The notes: generated by a model not told the origin, from the letters alone. DNA of 64,000 nt from Xanthobacter autotrophicus Py2 (GCA_000017645.1 CP000781.1:744001-808000), one strand, 5' to 3'; numbered from the stretch's first letter, positions 50,364 to 57,916 are shown. Made by a program: numbers and translations.

Positions 50364-51452
50364 TCATCGGTGGGCTCCCAGGAGCTTGCGATCCTTGGTG
50401 TGCGCCCGCTGCGCGGCGTCGGCAGTGCTCGCTGCCGGATCGCCGAGATAGAAGGTGCCGTCGCTCCACATGGCGTGCATGATGACGGCCAGTTTGCGGG
50501 CCACGGCGACGCACGCCTTGCGATGGCAGGAGCGCTTGGCGATCTCCTGGCCCCAGGCCTTCACCTTGTCCTTGCCCTTGAAGCGGGTCAGCAGTCCCGA
50601 TGCCGCCTCGTAGAGCGCGCGGCGCACATCAGAGTCCCCAGCCTTTGAGATACGCCCCTGCACGTCGATCGATGTGCCCGACTGCCATCGCCTGGACGTC
50701 AGCCCGAAATAGGCGGCAACGTCGCGCGAGCGGCGGAAGCGGGACGGGTCGTCGATCGCCGTCATGAAGCTGAGCGCCGTCACCGGCCCGACGCCTGGGA
50801 TCGCCATGAAGCGCCGGCACAGCTCGCTTTGCGCCACCAGCTTCACGACGAGATCGTGCAGCCGGCAATACTCCTTCCACAGCGCGGCGCGCGCCGACAG
50901 CATGGCGTCCATGAGCTCGCAGGACAGCGGATCGTCGGCCACCGCCTCCCGCACCGCCTGGTCGAACTTGCCGCGCGAGGTGCCACCGAGCTTGATCCCG
51001 AAGCTCTTCAGCGAGTGGCGGATGGCGTTCTCGAGATCGAGGAACTTGCGCTTCAGGTTGCGTCGATGCGTCAGCAGCAGGCGCATCCGGTAGCAGCTTT
51101 CCGTCTTCACGTGCGCCTGGCGGAACCAGCCTGTGCGCATGATGTGGGCGATCCCGAGGGCGTCCGCTGCGTCGGTCTTGTTGCGCTGGGCCGACATCGC
51201 GGCCCGCACATGCTGCGTCTCCAGGCAGATCGCCGGCAGGCCGAGCTTCTTGAGCTCGGGATGGAGCCAGGGCGACAGCGAGCCGGCCTCGTGGCCGACA
51301 CGCTTCAATCGCCCAACGAAGGGCTTCAGCACCGCCAGCAACGCCTCCGGCTCGGTCGCCACCTTCACCGTCAGATGTACTTCACCGCGATCATCGACGA
51401 CGCACACCGCCGTCTCCTCGATGGCCACGTCCAGCCCGCAAAAGAAGTCCAT
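50364..51452 (-). CDS. IS110-family transposase
   Basis: 362 residues. DEDD N-terminal domain: first Asp in FFCGLDVAIEETAVCVVD, later NKTDAADALGIA; then the transposase_20 domain (FMAIPGVGPVTALSFMTAIDDPSRF and SKAGDSDVRRALYEAAS), where the catalytic serine lies. ATG 51452 has GGAGGCGGGTG upstream. It separates the lytic transglycosylase and relaxase genes. Frame intact. Element ends lack inverted repeats, so its exact borders are not given. Confidence 0.93.
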   Translation of the reverse strand: MDFFCGLDVAIEETAVCVVDDRGEVHLTVKVATEPEALLAVLKPFVGRLKRVGHEAGSLSPWLHPELKKLGLPAICLETQHVRAAMSAQRNKTDAADALGIAHIMRTGWFRQAHVKTESCYRMRLLLTHRRNLKRKFLDLENAIRHSLKSFGIKLGGTSRGKFDQAVREAVADDPLSCELMDAMLSARAALWKEYCRLHDLVVKLVAQSELCRRFMAIPGVGPVTALSFMTAIDDPSRFRRSRDVAAYFGLTSRRWQSGTSIDVQGRISKAGDSDVRRALYEAASGLLTRFKGKDKVKAWGQEIAKRSCHRKACVAVARKLAVIMHAMWSDGTFYLGDPAASTADAAQRAHTKDRKLLGAHR

Positions 51453-51642
51453 CACCCGCCTCCTGCGTTGCGTAACGCGGGAGATTTTACCGGGCGGCGA
51501 AGCTGTTGGTGGCGCGCTCTTCGGCGGGGAACCGTCCTGCCGATTACGGGCGGCAATCGTCCGGTCGTGGTGCCCGCACCCGACCCCTGCGCCCTCCACG
51601 ATGCGCAAACGCACGCCAGAATGCGATGGAGCATTCGGCGGG
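51453..51642 (-). ncRNA. Left-end noncoding region of the IS110 element, candidate bridge RNA
   Basis: 190 bp without ORF between the transposase start and the stop of the lytic transglycosylase gene. In IS110-group elements this 5' noncoding end encodes the bridge RNA that pairs with target and donor DNA. I infer it from position and family; loops were not modelled. Confidence 0.4.
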
Positions 51643-52398
51643 TCATGGCGCATCGCCCACGTCTTGCGTGGTAACGAAAATGCCCTCCGCGGCGCCCGGA
51701 TCCACTCCGGGAACGAGGGAATGGGCGCCCTGCTGCGGCGCGTTGTCCGCAGCTTCGCGGCTGAAATCGCGCGCCACGAAGAGCGGCGCTTCGCGCCAAT
51801 CGGGCGGCGGTGCGGGCGTGACAGAAGCCGTGCCGGGCAGAGCATCCGCGCCCAAGATCGGCGCGAGGGTCGCGACATAGGCGCGTGTCTCTGCGGGCAG
51901 ATTGCGACCGTCGGAGAGGTATTCTTCGTAACGGCCCGGGCCGGCATTATAGGCCGCCAGCATGGCCGCGATATTGCCGTAGCGATCGAACATCTCGCGC
52001 AAGTAAGCCGCACCCGCGAGAATGTTGTCGCGACGATCGAAGGGGTCACGGCCGAGCCGGTGACGTTGGCGGAGTGCGGCCCAGGTATCGGGCATGATCT
52101 GCATCAGGCCCATCGCGCCGGCTGATGACACCGCCCGCAGATCGCCCGCGCTTTCGACGCGCATCACCGCGCGGATCCAGTGCTGCGGAATGCCGAAGCG
52201 GAGCGACGCTTCCGCGACATACTGGGCGTTCGGATCGCGCAGAACGGCCTGAGCGGCGGGTGCGGCCGGGACCTGCGCCAATCCAGCAGACGCGAACGGG
52301 ATCGACAGGCCGAGAAGGAGAAGTGAGGCAGTGCGCCGGGCGACGCGAAGTCGCCCGAACACATGACCCTGGCTACGCCGGAAGCGAAGCTGCGGCAT
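51643..52398 (-). CDS. Lytic transglycosylase (VirB1-like)
   Basis: 251 residues with a signal peptide (TASLLLLGLSIPFASAGLAQ). SLT domain: catalytic Glu in IRAVMRVESAGDLRAVSSAGAMGLMQIMPDTW, then DPFDRRDNILAGAAYLREMFDRYG and AMLAAYNAGPGRYEEY. It opens peptidoglycan for the transfer channel. The C-terminus ends beside the IS110 element, so a slightly altered tail cannot be excluded. It starts 3 bp after the DUF736 stop. Confidence 0.9.
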   Translation of the reverse strand: MPQLRFRRSQGHVFGRLRVARRTASLLLLGLSIPFASAGLAQVPAAPAAQAVLRDPNAQYVAEASLRFGIPQHWIRAVMRVESAGDLRAVSSAGAMGLMQIMPDTWAALRQRHRLGRDPFDRRDNILAGAAYLREMFDRYGNIAAMLAAYNAGPGRYEEYLSDGRNLPAETRAYVATLAPILGADALPGTASVTPAPPPDWREAPLFVARDFSREAADNAPQQGAHSLVPGVDPGAAEGIFVTTQDVGDAP

Positions 52399-52401
52399 CG
52401 C

Positions 52402-52740
52402 TCAGTCCTTTCCGTCGCGCTTTGGCGCGCGGCTCCAGTGCAGCGACCACGACGTCGCGTCGGCGCCGTTCTGGAACAGGGCGGCGCGCATCGGATGCGG
52501 CAGGGCGGGATCGTCAATCAGCACCGAGAGATAGTCTCCGGCTTTCTCGCCGGTGCGCGACCAGGCGGCACCGACCTCGGGGCCGGTGCCATCCGAGCCG
52601 AGATGAACACGATGATCGGGCGCGTTCTCGACCCCTGCGGTATCGACCGCGACGATAGCGATCTCGCTGTCGAGCGTGAGGGTCCGGATGCGGCCGAAGA
52701 AGCCGGATTTCTGCCGGGTGAACTCACCGATTTGCGGCAT
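52402..52740 (-). CDS. DUF736 protein
   Basis: 112 residues from ATG 52740. DUF736 pattern: start MPQIGEFTRQKSGFFGRIRTLTLD, then NAPDHRVHLGSDGTGPEVGAAWSRTGEKAGDYLSVLIDDPALPHPMRAALF. Function unknown; a constant neighbour of traF/rlx genes in these elements. A paralogue is at 58076-58402. Confidence 0.9.
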   Translation of the reverse strand: MPQIGEFTRQKSGFFGRIRTLTLDSEIAIVAVDTAGVENAPDHRVHLGSDGTGPEVGAAWSRTGEKAGDYLSVLIDDPALPHPMRAALFQNGADATSWSLHWSRAPKRDGKD

Positions 52741-52808
52741 GGGATTTTCCTTTCCTGTGCGGCGGAGTGGGCCGGGAACGGGCGGCATGTCCGCTCCCGT
52801 GCAGGCGT

Positions 52809-53354
52809 TCACCGCGTTGACGCCTGCCGTTCGAGGCGGCCGTCGCCGTTCCCGTCGGTCCAGATCGGCACGACGCGCGCAGTGACGGATGCGAGGGGGA
52901 GCGGCCCGAAATAGCGGCCGTCCAGGCTGTCTTCGGTGTCCCAGTTCATTAGGAACACATCGCCATTGGCGATCACCCGGCAGCCCTGCCAGAAGGGCAG
53001 TTGGCGGCCCCGGCTGTCGCGTTCGCGGGCTTCGCCATAGGCGTGATCGTAAGCCATGATCTGCGCGCCCTTTCGGCACACCTGGGTGCCGGGAAGCGCC
53101 AGAACGCGCTTGATCAGGGGAACGCCGCGCGGGAGATAGGCGCGCGCGTCGAGGAAGCCCGCGAGATCGTCCGGCGGCATGACCGCGACAAGATCGCCGA
53201 CCTCGAGCCGCCCCACAGGGCGAACGGAATAGAGGCCGATCGGCGCGCTGGCCGACGCATTCCAGATGAAGCGGGGACCGTGCCCGGTCAAATGCGGCGC
53301 GACGATCAGCGCGCCCGCCGCCGCCATGGTCCAGACAATGGCGCGGCGGCTCAT
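52809..53354 (-). CDS. traF: TraF-like S26 signal peptidase
   Basis: 181 residues. N-terminal anchor (AIVWTMAAAGALIVAPHL), the catalytic Ser in NASASAPIGLYSV and Lys in GVPLIKRVLALPG, then GDVFLMNWDTEDSLDGRYFGPLP. TraF matures or cyclises the conjugative pilin. Four-base overlap with the DUF2840 gene. Confidence 0.9.
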   Translation of the reverse strand: MSRRAIVWTMAAAGALIVAPHLTGHGPRFIWNASASAPIGLYSVRPVGRLEVGDLVAVMPPDDLAGFLDARAYLPRGVPLIKRVLALPGTQVCRKGAQIMAYDHAYGEARERDSRGRQLPFWQGCRVIANGDVFLMNWDTEDSLDGRYFGPLPLASVTARVVPIWTDGNGDGRLERQASTR

Positions 53355-53860
53355 GGCTGGACGCTCCGCCGTTTCAGCCAGGCGCGGTGCTGCGTTGGCG
53401 AATAGGGACGCGGCCGTTCGCCGGCGGCGAGCCGATTGTGGACGTGCCGCCAGTGATCGGGCGAAACCTCCACCGCATCGATACCCGCCGCTTCGATCAC
53501 GTCGATGATCTGAAGCATACGCTCCACCTTGGGCCAGCCATGTGTGCGCAGGAGGAGGACACCGCCGGGGTCGACGAACGGCACGGTCTGATAGGCTTCA
53601 CCCGCTCGCGGGGCGCACAGGATGTCGAGCCGAGACTCGACCGTTCCATGTTCGTTGGCGGCCCAGCGAACGAGCGCAAAGCGGGAGCCCGGCCGGAAAG
53701 AGAGGACACGCCGGCGGCGGTCCAGGATCTCTTCACGCACAGCCAGGCCGAACCTGATCCAGTGTTCGACCGACTTCTCGACCCAGATCAGTTCAACACG
53801 AGTGAACCGGTCGGCCATTTGCGCTGACCGAGCCTGACAGGGTGTCGTGCTTGGGGTCAT
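53351..53860 (-). CDS. DUF2840 protein
   Basis: 169 residues from ATG 53860, in an ATGA overlap. DUF2840 segments include FTRVELIWVEKSVEHWIRFG, FALVRWAANEHGTVESRLDIL and PDHWRHVHNRLAAGERPRPYSPTQHRAWLKRR. Function unknown; always between parA-type genes and traF in this element class. ATG at the MADRFTR position is an alternative start. Confidence 0.88.
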   Translation of the reverse strand: MTPSTTPCQARSAQMADRFTRVELIWVEKSVEHWIRFGLAVREEILDRRRRVLSFRPGSRFALVRWAANEHGTVESRLDILCAPRAGEAYQTVPFVDPGGVLLLRTHGWPKVERMLQIIDVIEAAGIDAVEVSPDHWRHVHNRLAAGERPRPYSPTQHRAWLKRRSVQP

Positions 53861-54105
53861 TCGCCATCTCCGCTGGTTGGGGGGAATTCCCGCGCGAGGA
53901 GCTCGCGCAGCATGTCGGCGACGGTCGTGCCGCGCCGGAAGGCGGCGATCTTGATCCGTCCCCGCAGCTCTGGCGTCACGTCGATGGTCAGGCGGGCGGT
54001 ATTCGTGGCCGCTTCGTCGCCTTTCGGGGGCGGTCCGGCCTTGATCCATTGTTCTGGATCGGCCGGCCGGGTCGCGAAGCCCTTCCTGTTTGTCCGGGCG
54101 CTCAT
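53857..54105 (-). CDS. Small ribbon-helix-helix partner of ParA
   Basis: 82 residues. The C-terminal half (NTARLTIDVTPELRGRIKIAAFRRGTTVADMLRELLAREF) is an RHH fold; the N-terminus is basic and flexible. Placed directly after parA with a four-base overlap, as ParG-type centromere proteins are. A partition or regulatory role is inferred. Confidence 0.8.
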   Translation of the reverse strand: MSARTNRKGFATRPADPEQWIKAGPPPKGDEAATNTARLTIDVTPELRGRIKIAAFRRGTTVADMLRELLAREFPPTSGDGE

Positions 54106-54755
54106 GATGCGCTCCGGGGACTGCCGAGATGCGCGACCTCGGCCGCCAGCGCGGAGATTTCGCGCGCGGCCACGCTCTCATGGTCGAGTTCCCGGACGAT
54201 TCGTCCGGACTGCGCAGCGGCGGCGAAAGCGATCCGCTGACCAATGCGACTGGCCAGGGCCGGTGGGTCATGATCCGCGAGCGTTTCGGCGGTATCTCGC
54301 GCCAGCACAGTGCGCGCCCCGCATCGGTTCAGGACGAAGCGAGCGACCAGTTCCGGCCGGTAGATGCGCGCCTCCGATATCAGCGCCAGCATTTCCGCAG
54401 ACGCCCAGCCGTCGAAGGGCGACGGCTGCACCGGGATCAGCACCATGTCCGTTGCCAGCAGCGCTGAGCGCATGAGTCCGGCCACACGCGGCGGCCCATC
54501 GATGACGACGAGATCGGCATCCCTGGCCAGCGCGGGGGCTTCGCGATGAAGTGTGTCTCGGGCGAGACCGATCACGCTGAACAGGCGTGGCAGCCCCTCG
54601 CGAGCGCGCATCTCGGACCAATCGAGCGCCGAGCCTTGCGGGTCAGCGTCGACGAGGATGACCCGCCGTCCTTGCATGGCCCACTCGCCCGCAACAGCAA
54701 GCGCCAGCGTCGTCTTTCCGACGCCGCCCTTCTGATTGAGCAAGGCGAGGATCAT
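54102..54755 (-). CDS. parA: ParA-family partition ATPase
   Basis: 217 residues with the deviant Walker A NQKGGVGKTTLALAVAGEWA, VILVDADPQGSALDWSEMR and LVVIDGPPRVAG. The closest style is the small ParA/MinD type of ICEs and plasmids. Promotes maintenance of the element, probably during its circular, replicating phase. Overlaps repA and the RHH gene by four bases each. Confidence 0.92.
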   Translation of the reverse strand: MILALLNQKGGVGKTTLALAVAGEWAMQGRRVILVDADPQGSALDWSEMRAREGLPRLFSVIGLARDTLHREAPALARDADLVVIDGPPRVAGLMRSALLATDMVLIPVQPSPFDGWASAEMLALISEARIYRPELVARFVLNRCGARTVLARDTAETLADHDPPALASRIGQRIAFAAAAQSGRIVRELDHESVAAREISALAAEVAHLGSPRSAS

Positions 54756-55912
54756 GACGCGCCCCCCGAAGGATCTTCGAAAGGCGGAGTCGGAGTACGC
54801 GGTCGGGCGGCGCGCTCGTCGACAACGGCGCTGCGATCCAGGGATTGGCGCTTGTCGCCGGACGTTACTTTCAGCGCATTGCCGACCTTCACGATGAGCT
54901 TTTGCACATCGCGTCTGCGCTCTTCAAAGTTAGATTCTTCGTTAGACTCTAAGTTAAGGGCGCGATTTTCGACGCGATTTCCGTGCGTTACGCCCTGTTT
55001 GGGTTCCCGATAGCACGAGTCCTGGGTTCCCGATAGCACGATAGTCCGGGTTCCCGATGGCACGAGGCCGTCCACAGGTTTTCCACAGGCTGGGCTGGGC
55101 TCGAAGGCCAGCAACATCCGGCCGCCGTATTCGATCTCGGTGAACAGCGTGTAGCCGGGGAGCGGCTGGCGCCGGATGATGTCGCGCAGCTCGAAGGCGA
55201 AGCGCTTGAACGGCGACAGGCTGCCCGATTTCTGGTGAAGATGGCGAAAGTCGAAGCGCCAGCCGTCCTTCTGCCGACCGCCATGCTTGCGGACGAGACG
55301 GTAGAGCCAGCGTTCGAGTCCGCCCGTCAAATCGAAGTAGGTTCGGTCGATCGTGAGGATGAGCGCATCGTCGAGGACGGCCTGGTAGAACCAGTCCGGG
55401 ACGATCATCTCGACGCCGTCGGGTCGGCCCTTGTGGTTGGTCCGCTCCTGCCACTCGTTGATCCAGGAGAAGCGGTGGCGGCGTCCTTCGGCCGTCTGAC
55501 GAAGTGTGGTCGAGATTGTGGTGGATTGCAGCCGGTCCAGTGCGGCCTTCAGGCGCCGATAATCTCGCAGGCTGGTGCCGCGGCCGATGAAGGTGAGAAT
55601 TTCGTAGGGCGTCGCCATCATAAGCCGCGAGGTTCGCAGCCCGGCATCGCGTGCCTCCACGATCTGGCTCGCGGCCCAGATCAGGATGTCGGCGTCCCAG
55701 ATGGTCGCCATCCCGTGATCGGGGACCGCCTCGACGCGGATCGAGACGGCTCCCGCGCTGAAGTCGATCGGCGCGACGCGATGAGACTTTGAGAGGGAGA
55801 AGAAGGGGTAGGCCATGAGATCCTGCGCGTCTCGCGGCGCGAAATCTCCCGGAAGCGCTCTGAACAGATCGAGCTGCCCGCGCTCCGACAGGGTTCGACG
55901 CCGTCCTGTCAT
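54752..55912 (-). CDS. repA: RepA-type replication initiator
   Basis: 386 residues. Initiator family of alphaproteobacterial plasmids and ICEs: LMAYPFFSLSKSHRVAPIDFSAGAVSIRV, MATIWDADILIWAASQI, YEILTFIGRGTSLRDYRRLKAALDRLQSTTI, ERWLYRLVRKHGGRQ and GSLSPFKRFAFELRDIIRRQPLPGY. The conserved domain ends near FTEIEYGGRMLLAFEPS. The remaining 110 codons cover nucleotide repeats that look like oriV iterons, so that part of the protein may be shaped by the DNA. Its presence means the element can probably replicate when excised. Confidence 0.9.
   Translation of the reverse strand: MTGRRRTLSERGQLDLFRALPGDFAPRDAQDLMAYPFFSLSKSHRVAPIDFSAGAVSIRVEAVPDHGMATIWDADILIWAASQIVEARDAGLRTSRLMMATPYEILTFIGRGTSLRDYRRLKAALDRLQSTTISTTLRQTAEGRRHRFSWINEWQERTNHKGRPDGVEMIVPDWFYQAVLDDALILTIDRTYFDLTGGLERWLYRLVRKHGGRQKDGWRFDFRHLHQKSGSLSPFKRFAFELRDIIRRQPLPGYTLFTEIEYGGRMLLAFEPSPACGKPVDGLVPSGTRTIVLSGTQDSCYREPKQGVTHGNRVENRALNLESNEESNFEERRRDVQKLIVKVGNALKVTSGDKRQSLDRSAVVDERAARPRTPTPPFEDPSGGAS
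54920..55089. other. Candidate replication origin inside repA: AT-rich stretch, three iterons, DnaA-like box
   Basis: GGGTTCCCGATAGCACGA at 55001-55018 and 55024-55041, and with one change at 55048-55065. The starts are 23 and 24 bp apart, so the copies are read in different frames and are a DNA, not protein, repeat. TTTTCCACA at 55079-55087 differs from the DnaA box TTATCCACA at one base, and a second TCCACAGG is at 55071. AT-rich DNA lies at 54925-54960. Together this is the layout of an iteron origin. Confidence 0.7.
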
Positions 55913-56193
55913 CAGCGGGCGGTGCGAACCGCCCGCGGTGAGGCCGGCGGCATCTGCCGTTTGGGCGGAACCAGCTGGCCGCGCGGATCGGTGGTGGAGG
56001 TCACCGCGCCGCGATCGGCCCAGGCTTTGAGATCATCGACGGAATAGACGACGCGCCCGCCGAGCTTGTGATAGGCGGGACCAGTACCGTAGGTGCGGTG
56101 TTTCTCGAGTGTCCTGGCGGACAGGCTGAGAAATGCGGCCGCCTCTTTCGTGCGTAGGTAGCGCGGCGGCAGAACGGCGGGATCAGCGTGCAT
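55912..56193 (-). CDS. HTH_17/excisionase-like DNA-binding protein (RdfS-like)
   Basis: 93 residues from ATG 56193. RYLRTKEAAAFLSLSARTLEKHRTYGTGPAYHKLGGRVVYSVDDLKAWADRGAV is the AlpA/MerR-like excisionase fold. In the Mesorhizobium symbiosis island RdfS, of this kind, directs excision and is activated by FseA, whose likely homologue is just upstream here. It overlaps repA, so could also couple excision with replication. No integrase is in the window. Confidence 0.82.
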   Translation of the reverse strand: MHADPAVLPPRYLRTKEAAAFLSLSARTLEKHRTYGTGPAYHKLGGRVVYSVDDLKAWADRGAVTSTTDPRGQLVPPKRQMPPASPRAVRTAR

Positions 56194-56332
56194 GGATCGA
56201 GCCTCCGTGGGGTTACGGGACGCCGCAGAGGACCAGCGGCGATTTGCGACCACGGTGGCGGAGAAAGATCGGCGGGGTGGATGGGGAAGATTGGGGGCGA
56301 AGAATCCCCACCCCCCGGACAGAGCGGCAGGT

Positions 56333-56950
56333 TCAGGCCTTGCGTTTGTGCCGGAGCAGCCTGCGGTAGCCGCCTTCGATAAGGGCGGAGGCGCTCTCAA
56401 TCAGCCCGATGACCGTGTCGCGGAGCGCGGACGTTCGCCATGGCTCCGAGGCGATGCGCTCGGAACCGAACATGGCGATCGCGATCTCCCGGTAGGTGGC
56501 GCCGTTGCTGCGGCCATCGGCCGCCTGCATCATCTGGCGCATCCGCCGTCGCTGATAGGGTGTCACGCGCGCGTCGTGCGGGACTTGCCCTGCGTTTGTG
56601 GCATGCCAGAGACGGAGAACGGCCTGAAGTCGGTCGGGTAGATCGCTGTCGAGGGGCAGAACGATGGAGGATGCGCTGCCGACGTCGCAGCCGGTCAGAT
56701 ACAGGACTTGCGCGTCGGTATAGGCCTCGTGGATCGCGTATAGGCCCTCCGGGCCTTCGCGGCCGTCAGCAGGCGCGAGCGGAGGCGGCGACGGCAGGAA
56801 CGACGGCGCGGTGTCGATGAGCAGAACGGCCGGATTGACGAGTGGCGACCAGACGACCTGTTGTTCGAGCACGGAAAGGCTCGGTCGCGCCGGGAAATCG
56901 CAACCCCCATAGATGCTGGGCGTCATCGGTGTAGGGGTTTGACTCCGCAT
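56333..56950 (-). CDS. DUF2285 protein, second frame of a probable FseA-like activator
   Basis: 205 codons from ATG 56950 in its own frame, but the family-like part starts only near DFPARPSLSVLEQQVVW. The C-terminus is DUF2285: RVTPYQRRRMRQMMQAADGRSNGATYREIAIAMFGSERIASEPWRTSALRDTVIGLIESASALIEGGYRRLL. DUF2285 is preceded, in the other frame, by DUF6499. A +1 shift at 56897-56892 would make one 251-residue protein. FseA of the symbiosis island is made this way and activates rdfS. Standalone translation from 56950 is less likely. Confidence 0.85.
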   Translation of the reverse strand: MRSQTPTPMTPSIYGGCDFPARPSLSVLEQQVVWSPLVNPAVLLIDTAPSFLPSPPPLAPADGREGPEGLYAIHEAYTDAQVLYLTGCDVGSASSIVLPLDSDLPDRLQAVLRLWHATNAGQVPHDARVTPYQRRRMRQMMQAADGRSNGATYREIAIAMFGSERIASEPWRTSALRDTVIGLIESASALIEGGYRRLLRHKRKA

Positions 56951-57089
56951 TCATGGCGGCGAGTTCAGAGAAATGCTGCTGATAAGGTTCGGAGCGGCGC
57001 AGGCATTCCCAGGCAAGCCCCTCGACCGAGAGGCTGTCGTAGAACTCGTAACGATCACTTTCGCTCCACAGGGATGTATCTGGTCGCAT
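56766..57089 (-). CDS. DUF6499 protein, first frame of a probable FseA-like activator
   Basis: ATG 57089 follows GAGGAGGGGAGG, a very strong ribosome site. The first 65 residues (SLWSESDRYEFYDSLSVEGLAWECLRRSEPYQQHF ... HLWGLRF) are DUF6499. After CGA TTT the zero frame continues only with an arginine-rich, non-conserved tail to 56766. The neighbouring +1 frame carries DUF2285. Without shifting a 107-residue protein results. Confidence 0.85.
   Translation of the reverse strand: MRPDTSLWSESDRYEFYDSLSVEGLAWECLRRSEPYQQHFSELAAMNAESNPYTDDAQHLWGLRFPGATEPFRARTTGRLVATRQSGRSAHRHRAVVPAVAASARAC
56892..56897 (-). other. Probable +1 ribosomal frameshift site (TTT CCC)
   Basis: Zero frame CGA TTT CCC GGC; after slipping from TTT to TTC the frame reads CCG GCG CGA CCG into DUF2285. 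The site lies where DUF6499 homology ends and DUF2285-type sequence starts. The direction, from codon phase 57089 to phase 56950, is +1. Confidence 0.7.
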
Positions 57090-57176
57090 CCTCCCCTCCT
57101 CGCTCTGTCGGAACGGTCGAGTTGTTCAACGATTCCAGCATCATCCGCATGCGGGAAGATCGAGGGATGGCATTGA

Positions 57177-57197
57177 GCGATGCCGGTTTGGCATCGC
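57177..57197 (-). terminator. Hairpin between the short DUF2285 gene and the FseA-like gene
   Basis: Perfect 8-bp arms GCGATGCC and GGCATCGC with a five-base loop, 22 bp after the stop at 57219 on the minus strand. No T-run. A terminator or attenuator between antiactivator and activator genes is possible. Confidence 0.45.
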
Positions 57198-57218
57198 TTC
57201 ACGGCCCGGTCTGACGGG

Positions 57219-57494
57219 TCAGTGCCGGGGCGCCGATTGCCACAGGAGGTGGCGATATCCGGTTTGGGTCATCCATCTCGCCCGCGCCAGATGGCTGTCA
57301 TGGACGCGGCGCGCGCGCGCCGGCTCGATGCGAGGGTCAATCCCGAACAGGACTTCCACCGCTTCGGTCCATTCGGCGCCGTCGGCGGCGGCGTCCAGGA
57401 GCCGCATGTAAAGCTTGATGTGCGTCCGGTCGTAGGCCGTCAGTTCCTCGACATCGGGCGCGGCGTCGTCGAAGGGCTCGATCATCGAGGACAT
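57219..57494 (-). CDS. Short DUF2285-type protein (QseM-like)
   Basis: 91 residues from ATG 57494. DEEL-type acidic start, then YDRTHIKLYMRLLDAAADGAEWTEAVEVLFGIDPRIEPARARRVHDSHLARARWMTQTGYRHLL, a compact DUF2285 domain. QseM, the antiactivator of the Mesorhizobium symbiosis island, is a small DUF2285 protein that binds FseA and TraR. Position next to an XRE gene and the FseA-like frames supports that role, which remains inferred. Confidence 0.75.
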   Translation of the reverse strand: MSSMIEPFDDAAPDVEELTAYDRTHIKLYMRLLDAAADGAEWTEAVEVLFGIDPRIEPARARRVHDSHLARARWMTQTGYRHLLWQSAPRH

Positions 57495-57593
57495 AATGGT
57501 CGCCCCAGACGGAGAAGAGCCAGCGGATGGTAGGATCTCGTACCGTCGCAAGCGGTCGCCGACGGAAAGGGGCACGCCAAAGCGGTCCAAGTA

Positions 57594-57857
57594 TTAGCGG
57601 GCGCTCCTTGGGCGTCCTTTTTCGTCACCGCCATGAACAAGCAGCACCCCCTGTCCGCGTTCCGTCGACAGGAGAACAATTCCGGCCGCTTCAAGTGCCC
57701 GGCGAACCTGATCGCGCGTGGACTCATAGACCGCGAGTCGGTTCTCCGATTCGAGGCGCTTGAGCGCGGTCAGTGATACACGGGCCTTGTCTGCGAGCGT
57801 CTCCTGTGACCAACCAAGCAACGCGCGTGCGGCCCGCGACTGTCGGGAGGTGATCAT
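57594..57857 (-). CDS. XRE-family HTH regulator (QseC-like by position)
   Basis: 87 residues. HTH_3 domain AARALLGWSQETLADKARVSLTALKRLESENRLAVYESTRDQVRRALEAAGIVLL. The ATG 57857 and its ribosome site GGAGGTGAT lie inside a 28-bp perfect palindrome. 99 bp separate it from the QseM-like gene; there GGTACGAG and ATCCTACC form an imperfect palindrome (about 57536-57521) that could be an operator. In the symbiosis island QseC controls qseM; the gene order here is similar but both genes lie on one strand. Confidence 0.8.
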   Translation of the reverse strand: MITSRQSRAARALLGWSQETLADKARVSLTALKRLESENRLAVYESTRDQVRRALEAAGIVLLSTERGQGVLLVHGGDEKGRPRSAR

Positions 57858-57872
57858 GCATGATCACCTCCC
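57845..57872. promoter_or_regulatory. 28-bp perfect palindrome over the start of the XRE gene
   Basis: GGGAGGTGATCATG is followed by its exact reverse complement, CATGATCACCTCCC. It contains the ribosome site and ATG of the XRE gene on the minus strand. As RNA it would fold and hide the ribosome site; as DNA it is a perfect operator for a dimer. Confidence 0.75.
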
Positions 57873-57899
57873 ATCGCGACCGGCGCGCATTCCAGAACT

Positions 57900-57916
57900 A
57901 CGACTATAATAGTCGT
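57900..57916. promoter_or_regulatory. 17-bp palindrome with a -10-like core upstream of the XRE gene
   Basis: ACGACTATAATAGTCGT is a perfect palindrome around one base. It contains TATAAT on the plus strand and TATTAT on the minus strand, 43 bp before the XRE start. A repressor bound here would cover the -10 element. Confidence 0.6.
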
